A stretch of 64,000 nucleotides of DNA from Arthrobacter sp. H-02-3. GTDB lineage: Bacteria; Actinomycetota; Actinomycetes; Actinomycetales; Micrococcaceae. Below, piece by piece: positions 39,923 through 48,828 of the stretch. The DNA is taken from positions 1 through 64,000 of the forward strand of contig NZ_PYUI01000016.1 in NCBI RefSeq assembly GCF_003097355.1. The letters run 5' to 3'. Each line of letters starts with the position of its first letter. Position 1 is the stretch's first letter. The notes below the pieces were generated by a model. That model was not told the DNA's origin, did no database searches, and was given only the letters and a program-made list of their open reading frames with translations. Both the position numbers and the translations under genes were made by a program.

Positions 39923-41704
39923 TTGGGACAGAAGGACTCAGCCCGCACACCGGCCAACGATCGCGCCTCGGTGCAGAAGCTGCGGACGCGGCGGCACGCG
40001 CAGGTTCTGATCATCGGAGGCGGCATCAACGGGGTGGGCACGTTCCGGGACCTGGCCCTCCAGGGCGTCGACGTCGCGCTCGTGGAGCGCGGCGACTACT
40101 GCCAGGGCGCCAGCGGCGCTTCCTCCCACATGATCCACGGGGGCATCCGCTACCTCGAAAACGGCGAGTTCCGCCTCGTGCAGGAGTCCGTCGTCGAACG
40201 CAACAGGCTCCTGCGGATCGCACCGCACTACGTCAAGCCGCTGCAGACCACCATCCCCATCTTCAGCACCTTCTCCGGTGTCCTGGCCGCCCCGATGCGC
40301 TTCCTGACCCACAAGCAGGGCAAGCACACGGAACGCGGCGCATTCCTGATCAAGCTCGGCCTGAGCATGTATGACTTCTTCTCCCGCGACGGCGGCACGG
40401 TGCCGCGCCACCAGTTCCGCGGCCGCAAGCGCGCGCTGGCCGAACTGCCCCGGCTGCACCCGGGGATCAAATACGCGGCCACCTACTTCGACGCCTCGGT
40501 CCACAACCCCGAGCGCCTCACCCTCGACGTGCTCCAGGACGGCGAGAAAGCCGGCGGCGCGGCCGGCCACCTGGCCCGGGCCAGCAACTACGTTTCGCTC
40601 GTCTCCATGGGCGGCAGCACCGGAAGCGCTGCCGGAACCGGTACCGGAACCACCGTTCAGCTGCGCGACGAGCTCAGCGGCGAGGTGTTTGACTTCACCG
40701 CCGACGTCATCGTGAACACCACGGGCGCTTGGGTCGACCTGACCAACGAGGCCATGGGGGCGGCGTCGTCCTTCATGGGCGGAACGAAGGGTTCGCACAT
40801 CGTGCTGGACCACCCGGAGCTGCTGGCGGCGTGCAACGGGCGCGAAATCTTCTTCGAACACACCGACGGCCGGATCGTGCTGATCTACCCGATGGGGGAC
40901 CGCGTCCTGGTCGGCACCACGGACGTTGACGCCGACATGGCGGAGGACGCCGTCTGCACCGAGGCGGAAATCGACTACTTCTTTGACCTGATCGGCCACG
41001 TCTTCCCGGACATCACGGTGGACCGGGGACAAATCGTCTACACGTTCTCCGGAGTGCGGCCGCTTCCCAAGCACGACGCCACCCAGCCGGGCTTCGTCAG
41101 CCGGGACTACCGGATCGAACGCCGTGCGGGCGCCGGCGGGGCCGTGCTGAGCCTGGTGGGCGGCAAGTGGACCACGTTCCGTGCCCTCGCCGAGCACCTG
41201 AGCAACGACGTCCTGGCCGAACTCGGCATGGAACGCAAGCTCTCGACGGCGAAGCTCGCCATCGGCGGCGGCGCGGGCTTCCCCGACAGCGAGGACGGCG
41301 TCCAACGCTGGATCAAGGCCCACATGTCCGCCGGCCGCGACGCCGCCCGCGTCACCGGACTCCTGACCCGCTACGGGACCCGCGCCGAAGAGGTCATCCG
41401 GTTCCTGGATGATGCCAACGCCGGCGAGGCGGACAGGCTGCTGCACTCCACGCGCGAGCTCAGCACCCGCGAACTGGAGTTCATGGCGGCACACGAGCAG
41501 ATCGGGCACCTCGTGGACGTCCTCATCCGCCGCACGTCCCTGGCCTTCCGGGGCCTCGTGACCGGCGAACTGCTGAACGAAATTGCCGACATCCTCTCCG
41601 GCCCGCTCGGCTGGGATGCGGCACTCCGCGCCACGGAAATCACCCACGCACAGGAGGTGCTTCAGCGGTTCCACGGCGTCCGGGTCCACAGCCTGGTCGC
41701 CTGA
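39923..41704 (+). CDS. glpD: Glycerol-3-phosphate dehydrogenase, FAD-dependent (aerobic)
   Basis: A 593-residue flavoprotein oxidising glycerol-3-phosphate to dihydroxyacetone phosphate and feeding electrons to the quinone pool. The FAD-binding motif IIGGGINGVG is at 30-39; HMIHGGIRYLE and GGKWTTFR are family signatures. A Gly/Thr/Ala-rich loop of about 15 residues near 230-245 (GSTGSAAGTGTGT) interrupts the middle of the protein and is encoded by a short repetitive stretch. TTG at 39923 is used: AAGGGAG is 5 nt upstream. A longer GTG start at 39863 overlaps the promoter and is rejected. First gene of glpD-glpF-glpK. Confidence 0.94.
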   Translation: MGQKDSARTPANDRASVQKLRTRRHAQVLIIGGGINGVGTFRDLALQGVDVALVERGDYCQGASGASSHMIHGGIRYLENGEFRLVQESVVERNRLLRIAPHYVKPLQTTIPIFSTFSGVLAAPMRFLTHKQGKHTERGAFLIKLGLSMYDFFSRDGGTVPRHQFRGRKRALAELPRLHPGIKYAATYFDASVHNPERLTLDVLQDGEKAGGAAGHLARASNYVSLVSMGGSTGSAAGTGTGTTVQLRDELSGEVFDFTADVIVNTTGAWVDLTNEAMGAASSFMGGTKGSHIVLDHPELLAACNGREIFFEHTDGRIVLIYPMGDRVLVGTTDVDADMAEDAVCTEAEIDYFFDLIGHVFPDITVDRGQIVYTFSGVRPLPKHDATQPGFVSRDYRIERRAGAGGAVLSLVGGKWTTFRALAEHLSNDVLAELGMERKLSTAKLAIGGGAGFPDSEDGVQRWIKAHMSAGRDAARVTGLLTRYGTRAEEVIRFLDDANAGEADRLLHSTRELSTRELEFMAAHEQIGHLVDVLIRRTSLAFRGLVTGELLNEIADILSGPLGWDAALRATEITHAQEVLQRFHGVRVHSLVA

Positions 41705-41709
41705 TTCGA

Positions 41710-41834
41710 CTTGCGTGCCCGGGCAGGGAAGCCCGGGTGCAAGCACTGCGCGGTCCGCCCCGGCGGCCGGCGCAGTGGCTGGCCGGCAGCACCAACATGC
41801 TGCCGGCCCCACGGCCTCCAAACTCGCGGAGGCC
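41710..41834 (+). other. Three successive hairpins between glpD and glpF
   Basis: Within 130 bases there are three stems: CTTGC...GCAAG with CCCGGGC/GCCCGGG (41710-41743), a perfect 11-bp stem 41781-41791 with 41798-41808, and GGCCTCC/GGAGGCC (41813-41819 with 41828-41834). None has a U-tract. They lie between co-directional genes of one pathway and may mark RNA processing or partial termination that sets glpD versus glpFK level. Confidence 0.6.
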
Positions 41835-41860
41835 GACAACAGAAAATAGAGGAGTCAAAG

Positions 41861-42613
41861 ATGTCTCTTGGAATAGTTTTCCTGTCCGAAGTATTCGGCA
41901 CCGCAATGCTGACCCTGCTGGGTTGCGGCGTGGTGGCCAACGTTGCGCTCAAAGGCACCAAGGGCAACAACGGCGGGTTCCTGATGGTCACCTGGGGATG
42001 GGGCATTGCCGTCTTCTCCGGTGTCTACGTTGCCGCCCAGTCAGGGGCGCACCTGAACCCTGCGGTGACCTTCGGTCTGCTGCTCAACGGCAAGAAGTTG
42101 TACGCTCCCGGCGTTCCAGTCGACTTCGCCTCGACACTGACCTACTTCGGCGGTGAACTGCTCGGTGCCTTCCTGGGTGCCATCGTGATGTGGCTGGCCT
42201 ACAAGCAGCACTTCGACGCCGAGCCCGAGCCGGCCAGCCAGCTGGCAGTCTTCTCCACCGGCCCGGCCATCCGCTCCAACCTGTGGAACGTGGTCACCGA
42301 AATCATCGGCACCTTTGTCCTCGTGTTCGTCATCCTGACTTTCGGCGGAACCCCCTCGGGGCTCGGCCCGTTGTCGGTGGCCCTGCTCGTTGTCGGCATC
42401 GGTGTCTCGCTCGGCGGGCCCACGGGCTACGCCATCAACCCCGCACGTGACCTCGGCCCCCGCATCGCCCACGCCCTGCTCCCGATTAAGGGCAAGGGTT
42501 CCAGCGACTGGAGCTACTCCTGGATCCCCGTCGTCGGACCCCTCATCGGCGGCGGACTGGCCGGCATCGTAGCCGCAGTCGTGCCGATCATCGCCCCGGT
42601 AATCCCTCACTAA
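41861..42613 (+). CDS. glpF: Glycerol uptake facilitator (aquaglyceroporin)
   Basis: A 250-residue MIP-family channel with six transmembrane helices. The two NPA boxes are Asn66-Pro-Ala in HLNPAVT and Asn193-Pro-Ala in AINPARDLGPR; the Asp after NPAR (Asp197) is the mark of glycerol facilitators. It admits glycerol to be trapped by GlpK. AGGAGTC is 6 nt before the ATG; earlier in-frame codons to 41711 cover the hairpin region and are rejected. Confidence 0.95.
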   Translation: MSLGIVFLSEVFGTAMLTLLGCGVVANVALKGTKGNNGGFLMVTWGWGIAVFSGVYVAAQSGAHLNPAVTFGLLLNGKKLYAPGVPVDFASTLTYFGGELLGAFLGAIVMWLAYKQHFDAEPEPASQLAVFSTGPAIRSNLWNVVTEIIGTFVLVFVILTFGGTPSGLGPLSVALLVVGIGVSLGGPTGYAINPARDLGPRIAHALLPIKGKGSSDWSYSWIPVVGPLIGGGLAGIVAAVVPIIAPVIPH

Positions 42614-42655
42614 TCGCCAATTCACCTGCCACGCCAAACAGACAAGGACGTCAAT

Positions 42656-44170
42656 ATGAACCAGTACGTAGTCGCCATTGACCAGGGCACCACGAGCACC
42701 CGCGCCATCGTGTTCGACCACAGCGGCAGCATTGTCTCCTCGGGCCAGATGGAGCACGAGCAGATCTTCCCGCAGGCCGGCTGGGTGGAGCACAACCCCG
42801 CGGAAATCTGGAACAACACCCGCGAGGTGATCGCCTCGGCACTGTCCAAGGCGAACCTGACCCGCCACGACATCGCCGCCGTCGGCATCACCAACCAGCG
42901 CGAAACGGCCGTTGTGTGGGACAAGACCACCGGCGAGGCGGTCTACAACGCGATCGTCTGGCAGGACACCCGCACGCAGCCGATCGTCGACGAACTCGCC
43001 AAGGACGGCGGACCGGAACGCTTCAAGCAGAAGGTCGGCCTGCCGCTGGCGACCTACTTCTCCGGCACCAAGATCAAGTGGATCCTGGACAATGTCGAAG
43101 GCGCCCGGGCCAAGGCCGAGGCCGGCGACCTCGTCTTCGGCAACACGGACTGCTGGGTGCTGTGGAACCTCACCGGCGGGACCGACGGCGGCGTCCACGT
43201 CACCGACGTGACCAACGCCTCGCGGACCATGTTCATGGACCTGGAGACGCTGTCCTGGGACCAGGAGATCCTGGACGCGTTCGGCGTCCCGGCCTCCATG
43301 ATGCCGACCATCAAGTCCTCTTCCGAGGTCTACGGCACGGTGCACACGTCCCAGCTGCTGCGTGAGGTTCCCGTCGCCGGGATCCTGGGCGACCAGCAGG
43401 CGGCCACGTTCGGCCAGGCCGCCTTCGATGCCGGTGAAGCCAAGAACACGTATGGCACGGGCTGCTTCCTGATCTTCAACACCGGCGAGGAAATCGTCCA
43501 CTCGAAGAACGGGCTGCTGACCACGGTTGGTTACAAGCTGGGCGACGCTGCACCGCACTACGCGCTGGAGGGCTCCATTGCCGTCACCGGTTCGCTGATC
43601 CAGTGGCTGCGGGACAACCTCGGCATGATCAGCAGCGCCCCGGAGGTCGAGACCCTGGCCGCCTCGGTGGAGGACAACGGCGGCGTCTACATTGTGCCGG
43701 CGTTCTCGGGCCTCTTCGCGCCGTACTGGCGTTCGGACGCCCGCGGCGCCATTGTGGGCCTCACCCGCTATGTGAACAGGGCCCATATTGCCCGCGCGGC
43801 ACTGGAGGCCACGGCTTTCCAGACCCGTGAGGTGCTGGACGCGGTCAACGCCGACTCCGGCGTTCCGCTGACGGAGCTGAAGGTCGACGGCGGCATGGTC
43901 GCCAACGATGCCCTCATGCAGTTCCAGGCGGACATCCTCGGGGTGCCGGTCATCCGGCCCAAGGTGGTCGAGACGACGGCGCTGGGCGCAGCCTACGCGG
44001 CCGGCCTGGCCGTCGGATTCTGGAAGGACCTGGGCGAGTGCTCGGCCAACTGGGCCGAGGACAAGCGCTGGGAGCCGCAAATGGACCAGTCCGAGCGCGA
44101 ACGCCAGATGCGCCTCTGGAAGAAGGCCGTCACCAAGTCCATGGACTGGGTTGACGCGGACGTGAAGTAG
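42656..44170 (+). CDS. glpK: Glycerol kinase
   Basis: A 504-residue FGGY-family kinase producing glycerol-3-phosphate. The phosphate loop [34 protein letters not shown] and the FGGY signature region with [17 protein letters not shown] are present. It lies 42 bases after glpF, in the same operon, and is followed by a terminator. Confidence 0.97.
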   Translation: MNQYVVAIDQGTTSTRAIVFDHSGSIVSSGQMEHEQIFPQAGWVEHNPAEIWNNTREVIASALSKANLTRHDIAAVGITNQRETAVVWDKTTGEAVYNAIVWQDTRTQPIVDELAKDGGPERFKQKVGLPLATYFSGTKIKWILDNVEGARAKAEAGDLVFGNTDCWVLWNLTGGTDGGVHVTDVTNASRTMFMDLETLSWDQEILDAFGVPASMMPTIKSSSEVYGTVHTSQLLREVPVAGILGDQQAATFGQAAFDAGEAKNTYGTGCFLIFNTGEEIVHSKNGLLTTVGYKLGDAAPHYALEGSIAVTGSLIQWLRDNLGMISSAPEVETLAASVEDNGGVYIVPAFSGLFAPYWRSDARGAIVGLTRYVNRAHIARAALEATAFQTREVLDAVNADSGVPLTELKVDGGMVANDALMQFQADILGVPVIRPKVVETTALGAAYAAGLAVGFWKDLGECSANWAEDKRWEPQMDQSERERQMRLWKKAVTKSMDWVDADVK

Positions 44171-44213
44171 CACCACGTCCCAACCCGCCAGCCGGTCGTT
44201 CCGGCGGACACGG

Positions 44214-44250
44214 AAGAGCTCCGGCCAGGATTCCCCGGCCGGAGCTCTTT
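44214..44250. terminator. Terminator after glpK
   Basis: A 13-bp perfect stem (44214-44226 with 44237-44249) with a 10-base loop ends in a T-run. It also lies 20 bases after the end of the convergent minus-strand gene and could serve both. Confidence 0.85.
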
Positions 44251-44269
44251 TGTGTCCGGTGACAGGTCG

Positions 44270-45193
44270 TTAGGGCGTCGAGACGACTGCGCGCGGTGTC
44301 TTCGCGTAGACGTCCTTGCTGACCGTGTAGCCCCGGCGGTCGATCGCCAGCGCACGCGCGTTGACGCTTGCAAGTTCGGCGCTGGAGAGTTTCTTGATGT
44401 TGACCAGATCCAGGAACTCCTGGTCTTCCCCGCCGACAGCCGTCACCTTGATGAGCCCGGTCCCGGCCGAGTAGTACTTGCGCTGGTGGCCGGCGGTGGG
44501 CGGATCCAGTGGATTGAACTCATCGATCACCATCACGTCGTCGTAGCACCCCGCGGGTACACAGACGCACAGGTGCTTGTACTTGACGTCGCCGCAGTCC
44601 AGGAAGTCCACGGAGGGGGCGTAGGCCTGGACGTAGGCAGGCGTGTTCCGATGCGGCTCGGCCTGCATCGCGATGCCGGCCCGGGCTTTGTCGATGCCGC
44701 TGATGAAGGTGCTGGGCGCGCCGGCAAGCTTGCCGTTCTCGTACTCCTCCGGATATTCGCCGAAGAGCCACACCGCCCCCGTGGTCGTCTGGGCGAAGAA
44801 GGCGAGCTCGGACTCCACGAGTTCACCGTCGGAGTAGTCGCGGTCCCAAATCGCGATCGTCGTGACGCCGTCGATCACCTTGGTCAGTCCCGTGACGGTG
44901 CTGACAACCTTGCGCACGGTGGTCCCGTCCGCGGAGACGACTTTGCCGGTGGTGGTGTACTGCATGCCGGGCTTGAGCGTGAGCCACTGGTTGTTGATCA
45001 GGGGCTTTGCCGGGAAGGCGGAACGGTTGAATGACAGCGCCGAACCGGGGCCGCACAGTTCCTGGGAACCGGTGGCCGCCGGCGCGGCGGCAGCCGCAGT
45101 TGCCGCCGTCGCCGCCGTCGCCGCCGTCAGCGACGCCACCACCAACAGGAACGCCGTGCCGTAAGCGGTGAATCTCTTACCTCGTGGAGTCAT
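44270..45193 (-). CDS. Secreted protein of unknown function
   Basis: A 307-residue protein not recognised as a known family. The N-terminus has a signal peptide: basic MTPRGKRF, a hydrophobic stretch and an Ala/Thr repeat (TAATAATAATAA, residues 23-34) encoded by a 9-base repeat. The mature part contains six or so Cys, including a cluster CVCVPAGC, and no catalytic motif that could be named. Middle region is rich in Thr, Val and Gly and may be beta-rich. The start has GAGAGG 8 nt upstream. It lies 31 bases after the RND permease gene on the same strand, so it could be part of that transcript. Confidence 0.7.
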   Translation of the reverse strand: MTPRGKRFTAYGTAFLLVVASLTAATAATAATAAAAAPAATGSQELCGPGSALSFNRSAFPAKPLINNQWLTLKPGMQYTTTGKVVSADGTTVRKVVSTVTGLTKVIDGVTTIAIWDRDYSDGELVESELAFFAQTTTGAVWLFGEYPEEYENGKLAGAPSTFISGIDKARAGIAMQAEPHRNTPAYVQAYAPSVDFLDCGDVKYKHLCVCVPAGCYDDVMVIDEFNPLDPPTAGHQRKYYSAGTGLIKVTAVGGEDQEFLDLVNIKKLSSAELASVNARALAIDRRGYTVSKDVYAKTPRAVVSTP

Positions 45194-45224
45194 CTGTCTG
45201 CCCTCTCAGTGTTGGTGGTTGCTG

Positions 45225-48200
45225 CTATGCGGCGGGTACGGGCTCCGGCTGGCGGGGCTCGCGGTCACGTGCCGGACCCTTCTTGGCGAACCGCAAGTAG
45301 AGCGATGGAACGATGAACAGATTGACCAGTGTCGAGGTCACCAGTCCGCCGAGGATCACTACGGCCATCGGGTGCTCGATCTCATGACCCGGCCTGGTAC
45401 CCATCACCACCAGCGGCACTAGGGCCAGTGCGGTGGCCAGGGTGGTCATCAGGATCGGTGACAACCGCTCGGCGGCACCCCTCAGGACCAGGTCCCGGCC
45501 GAACGGCACGCCCTCGAACTGCTCCAGGTGCTGGCAATGGTTGATGAGCAGGATGCCGTTGCGCGCGGCGATGCCCATCACGGTCAGGAACCCGACCAGC
45601 GAGCCAAGGGACAGGATTCCGCCGCTCATGTGCGCGGCGATTACCCCGCCCACCAGTGCGACCGGCAGAGTCAGGATGGCGAGCGTGGCCAGGCGCCAGC
45701 TGCGGAATGCTGCCTGGAGCAGGAGGAACACCACAACGACGGCACCGATCGCGAAGAGGAGCAGCCGTTGGGAGGCGGCCTGCCGCTCTGCGTATTCGCC
45801 CAGGATGTCCGCGCTGTAGCCGGTGGGGAACTCCACCGATTTGAGTTCGGATTCCAGTTTCTCGACGACCCTCGCGAGGTCGCCTTCCTTGACGTTGGCG
45901 CTGACGTCCAGCCGCCGGGACCCTTCCGAACGCTCAATGACGTTGGGGGTGGGCTTCACCGAGATCCTGGCGACGTCGGCCACCCGGATCCGCTGTCCGC
46001 TCGGGGTGTCCAGGGGGAGGTTTTCGATGCTGGTGACGCTGGTCCGGATTTCGGGAGGACTCCAGACCTGGACGTCGTAGGCTTTGCCGTCGCGGTAGAC
46101 GTCGCCGACCTCCTCTCCGGAAACCATGGTGGCAGCGGCACGGCGGACGTCACCGGGCTTGAGCCCGTAGCGGTTGGCGGCGTCCAGGTCCACCTCGACA
46201 TTGACCTGCGGCACGTTGACCTGCAGGGCAACCTTGGCCCCGAGTGCCCCGTCGATGCCGGCGAGGACCGTCTTGACCTTGTCCGCCTGCTTCTTCAGCG
46301 TGTCCAGGTCATCGCCGTAGACGCGGACGACGATCGAGTAGCCCGTGCCGGTCAGCACCTCGCGGACACGTTCCTTGAGGTAGGTCTGGACGTCCCGGTG
46401 GATGCCGGGATAGCCGTCCACGATCTGCTGGATGGAGGCCAGGGTCTTGTCGTAGTCGACCGAGGGGTCGACGCTGATCCAGTTCTCACCGAAGTTGACG
46501 CCCACCACCTCGTCGGCGGCGAATGCCTGACCGATGTGGGACCCGCAGTTGTTGACGCCCGGAACGGTCATCAGCTCCTTGCAGGCCAGTTGACTCACGC
46601 GTACTTCTTCGGCGTTGGAGGTGCCGGGCTGCGTGACCCAGTGCATGAGGAAGTCGCGTTCCTTGAATGACGGCAGCAGCGACTGGCCCAGTAGCGGGGC
46701 CGCGATGATGCCCACGACGCCGAACGCTGCCACGGCGAGGTAGCCGGGGAGCGGCCGCCGCACAATGGGCCGGAGTGCGGCGCCGTACCAGCGTTTGAGG
46801 ACCCGGACCACCGGCGGATCCCGGTCTTCCAGCGTGGCATTGCGCAGGAAGATGTACGCCATGGCGGGCGTGACCGTGAGGGCCACCAGCATGGACGCCA
46901 TCACGGCGAGGGTGTAGGAGATGGCCAGGGGCCGGAAGAAGGCGCCTGTCAGTCCGTCCAGGAAGAAGATCGGCACAGTGGCTGCGACGATGATCAGCGT
47001 GGCGTAGACGATGGGGCCGCGAACCTCCAGGGAGGCATTGACCACCACGCGGGCGGTGCTTTCGGTTCCGCCGCTGGCACGGTGGTGCCGCAACCGCCGG
47101 ACGATGTTTTCGACGTCGATGATGGCGTCGTCCACCACCACCCCGACGGCGATCACCAGCCCGGCCAGCACCATGGTGTTGATCGTTCCTCCGGTCCAGT
47201 AGAGCACCAGGGCGGCGGCTGTCAGGGACAACGGGATGGCCATGACGCTGATCAGCGCGGTCCGCCATTGGAACAGGAAGACGCTCAGCACCAGGACCAC
47301 CAGGAAACAGCCCAGCAGGAGCGCGAGGCCCAGGTTGCCGAGAGACTCCTCGATGAACGAGGCGGGCCGGAACAACGTGGTGTCGACTGCGATCCCGGTC
47401 AGGCCGGGCTGCAGTTCCTGAAGGGCCGCCTCAACACCGCGCGTGACTTCGAGCGTGTTGCCCCACGGCAGCTTTTCGACAATCAGCATGAGGCCGGGGC
47501 CGCCGTTGATCACCGCGTCACCGATCAGCTGCTGGTGGTCTTCCACGACGTTTGCCACGTCGGCGAGCCGCAACGGGGGCAGCCCTTCACGCTCCTCCAG
47601 CGCCACCTGGGCAAGGTCCGCCGGGGACGTGATGGGCTGGACGTGCCTGATGCCCATGCTTTGGTTCGGCGTCTCGAGCGCCCCTCCGGTGCCGATCAGG
47701 GCGCCGGGGGAGTACTTGAGCAGGCCGGCGTCCAGGGCATCGGACGTGGAGTTCATGACGTTCTCCAGCGTGACGTCGTTGGCAGCCAGTTTGGCCGGAT
47801 CAACCTGGACCTGCAGCATTTGAAGGCGTTCACCCCAGATCGCCACATTCGCGACGCCCGGCACCCGGAGCAGGTGCGCCCTGATGTTCCAGTAGGAAAT
47901 CATGGACATCTCGATCAACGATCGGGTATCGGAGGAGAGCCCGATCTTCATGACGCGGCTGGTGGAGGACAGCGGCTGGAGCATCAGCGGCGGCGCCGCC
48001 CAGGTGGGCAGGGTCGGAATGACGGTTGCCATCCGCTCGGACACCAGTTGCCTGGCCGTGAGCAGGTCGGTTCCGGGCTTGAACTCCAGCACAATAGCGG
48101 ACAGCTGCGACACCGACTTCGACCGCATCTGGTCCAAACCGTCAATGCCGTTGAAGGCCTCCTCCATCGGAACCGTTACCAGCTCCTCAACTTCGGAGGC

Positions 48201-48368
48201 GGTGAGCCCCAGACACGCCGTCTGGACCTCGACACGGGGCGGCGCGAACTCCGGGAAAACATCCACCGAAGCACTGCTGAGCTGCGCGCCGCCCACGATC
48301 ATGAGGGCGGCGGCCATCGCAATGATGATCGACCGGAACCTCAGGCTCGCAGCGACAATCCGGCGCAT
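45225..48368 (-). CDS. RND-family efflux permease, second of the pair
   Basis: A 1047-residue RND transporter of the heavy-metal-efflux/CzcA-like class (12 predicted transmembrane helices, two large external loops). The TM4 proton-relay pair is intact: Asp413-Asp414 in VVVDDAIIDVEN; TM10 contains MGIAARNGILLINH. This bacterium has no classical outer membrane, so the partner architecture of Gram-negative tripartite pumps cannot apply directly. It starts one base after the stop of the small lipoprotein gene and follows a paralogous permease gene, all on the minus strand. The substrate is unknown; metal ions or hydrophobic compounds are possible. Confidence 0.93.
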   Translation of the reverse strand: MRRIVAASLRFRSIIIAMAAALMIVGGAQLSSASVDVFPEFAPPRVEVQTACLGLTASEVEELVTVPMEEAFNGIDGLDQMRSKSVSQLSAIVLEFKPGTDLLTARQLVSERMATVIPTLPTWAAPPLMLQPLSSTSRVMKIGLSSDTRSLIEMSMISYWNIRAHLLRVPGVANVAIWGERLQMLQVQVDPAKLAANDVTLENVMNSTSDALDAGLLKYSPGALIGTGGALETPNQSMGIRHVQPITSPADLAQVALEEREGLPPLRLADVANVVEDHQQLIGDAVINGGPGLMLIVEKLPWGNTLEVTRGVEAALQELQPGLTGIAVDTTLFRPASFIEESLGNLGLALLLGCFLVVLVLSVFLFQWRTALISVMAIPLSLTAAALVLYWTGGTINTMVLAGLVIAVGVVVDDAIIDVENIVRRLRHHRASGGTESTARVVVNASLEVRGPIVYATLIIVAATVPIFFLDGLTGAFFRPLAISYTLAVMASMLVALTVTPAMAYIFLRNATLEDRDPPVVRVLKRWYGAALRPIVRRPLPGYLAVAAFGVVGIIAAPLLGQSLLPSFKERDFLMHWVTQPGTSNAEEVRVSQLACKELMTVPGVNNCGSHIGQAFAADEVVGVNFGENWISVDPSVDYDKTLASIQQIVDGYPGIHRDVQTYLKERVREVLTGTGYSIVVRVYGDDLDTLKKQADKVKTVLAGIDGALGAKVALQVNVPQVNVEVDLDAANRYGLKPGDVRRAAATMVSGEEVGDVYRDGKAYDVQVWSPPEIRTSVTSIENLPLDTPSGQRIRVADVARISVKPTPNVIERSEGSRRLDVSANVKEGDLARVVEKLESELKSVEFPTGYSADILGEYAERQAASQRLLLFAIGAVVVVFLLLQAAFRSWRLATLAILTLPVALVGGVIAAHMSGGILSLGSLVGFLTVMGIAARNGILLINHCQHLEQFEGVPFGRDLVLRGAAERLSPILMTTLATALALVPLVVMGTRPGHEIEHPMAVVILGGLVTSTLVNLFIVPSLYLRFAKKGPARDREPRQPEPVPAA

Positions 48369-48369
48369 G

Positions 48370-48828
48370 TCAATGGGCCGTATCGAACTCGGCGCCGAAC
48401 AGTTCAGCCGCGCCGACGGTCACGACGGCGGTGCCCACCGCGGGCCCCGCCGAAGCGGTGACCACTCCGGACTCCACCTTGGCCACCGTGACCGGTTCCC
48501 GCTGGTAGACCCGCGGGGCCGGGTTGGTGTACACCCAGGTCTTGCCGCCGGCGTCGTAGAGCAGGGCCGCATAGGGCAGCAGGACGGCCGTCCCCGTGCC
48601 GGCCTTGACGGTATCGGTCTTCAGGTCCAGGCGCTCGATTCCCTTTTCGGTCAAGGTCAGTTTCGCGATGCCGGTCGCGGCATTCTTCTCCACCTTGGCG
48701 GGTTCGTTGGCCGAGACGGCGGCGGGCGTTGCCGCCGTCGTCTGGGCGCACGAGGGCAACGCGAACAGAAGGGCTGCGCAGACGGCGGCCGCCAGGGGCA
48801 GGCGCCGCAGGGGCTGTTGGCTGGTCAT
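48370..48828 (-). CDS. Small adaptor-like lipoprotein between two RND permeases
   Basis: A 152-residue protein with a signal peptide and lipobox ending at Cys27 (LPSCAQ), so probably lipid-anchored outside the membrane. Residues about 45-152 resemble only the membrane-proximal and C-terminal beta region of RND membrane fusion proteins (GIERLDLKTD..., VYTNPAPRVYQREPVTVAKV); the long alpha-hairpin and lipoyl domain are absent. That is much shorter than a normal 350-400 residue adaptor. The ATG at 48828 overlaps the upstream permease stop by 4 nt. Confidence 0.75.
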   Translation of the reverse strand: MTSQQPLRRLPLAAAVCAALLFALPSCAQTTAATPAAVSANEPAKVEKNAATGIAKLTLTEKGIERLDLKTDTVKAGTGTAVLLPYAALLYDAGGKTWVYTNPAPRVYQREPVTVAKVESGVVTASAGPAVGTAVVTVGAAELFGAEFDTAH

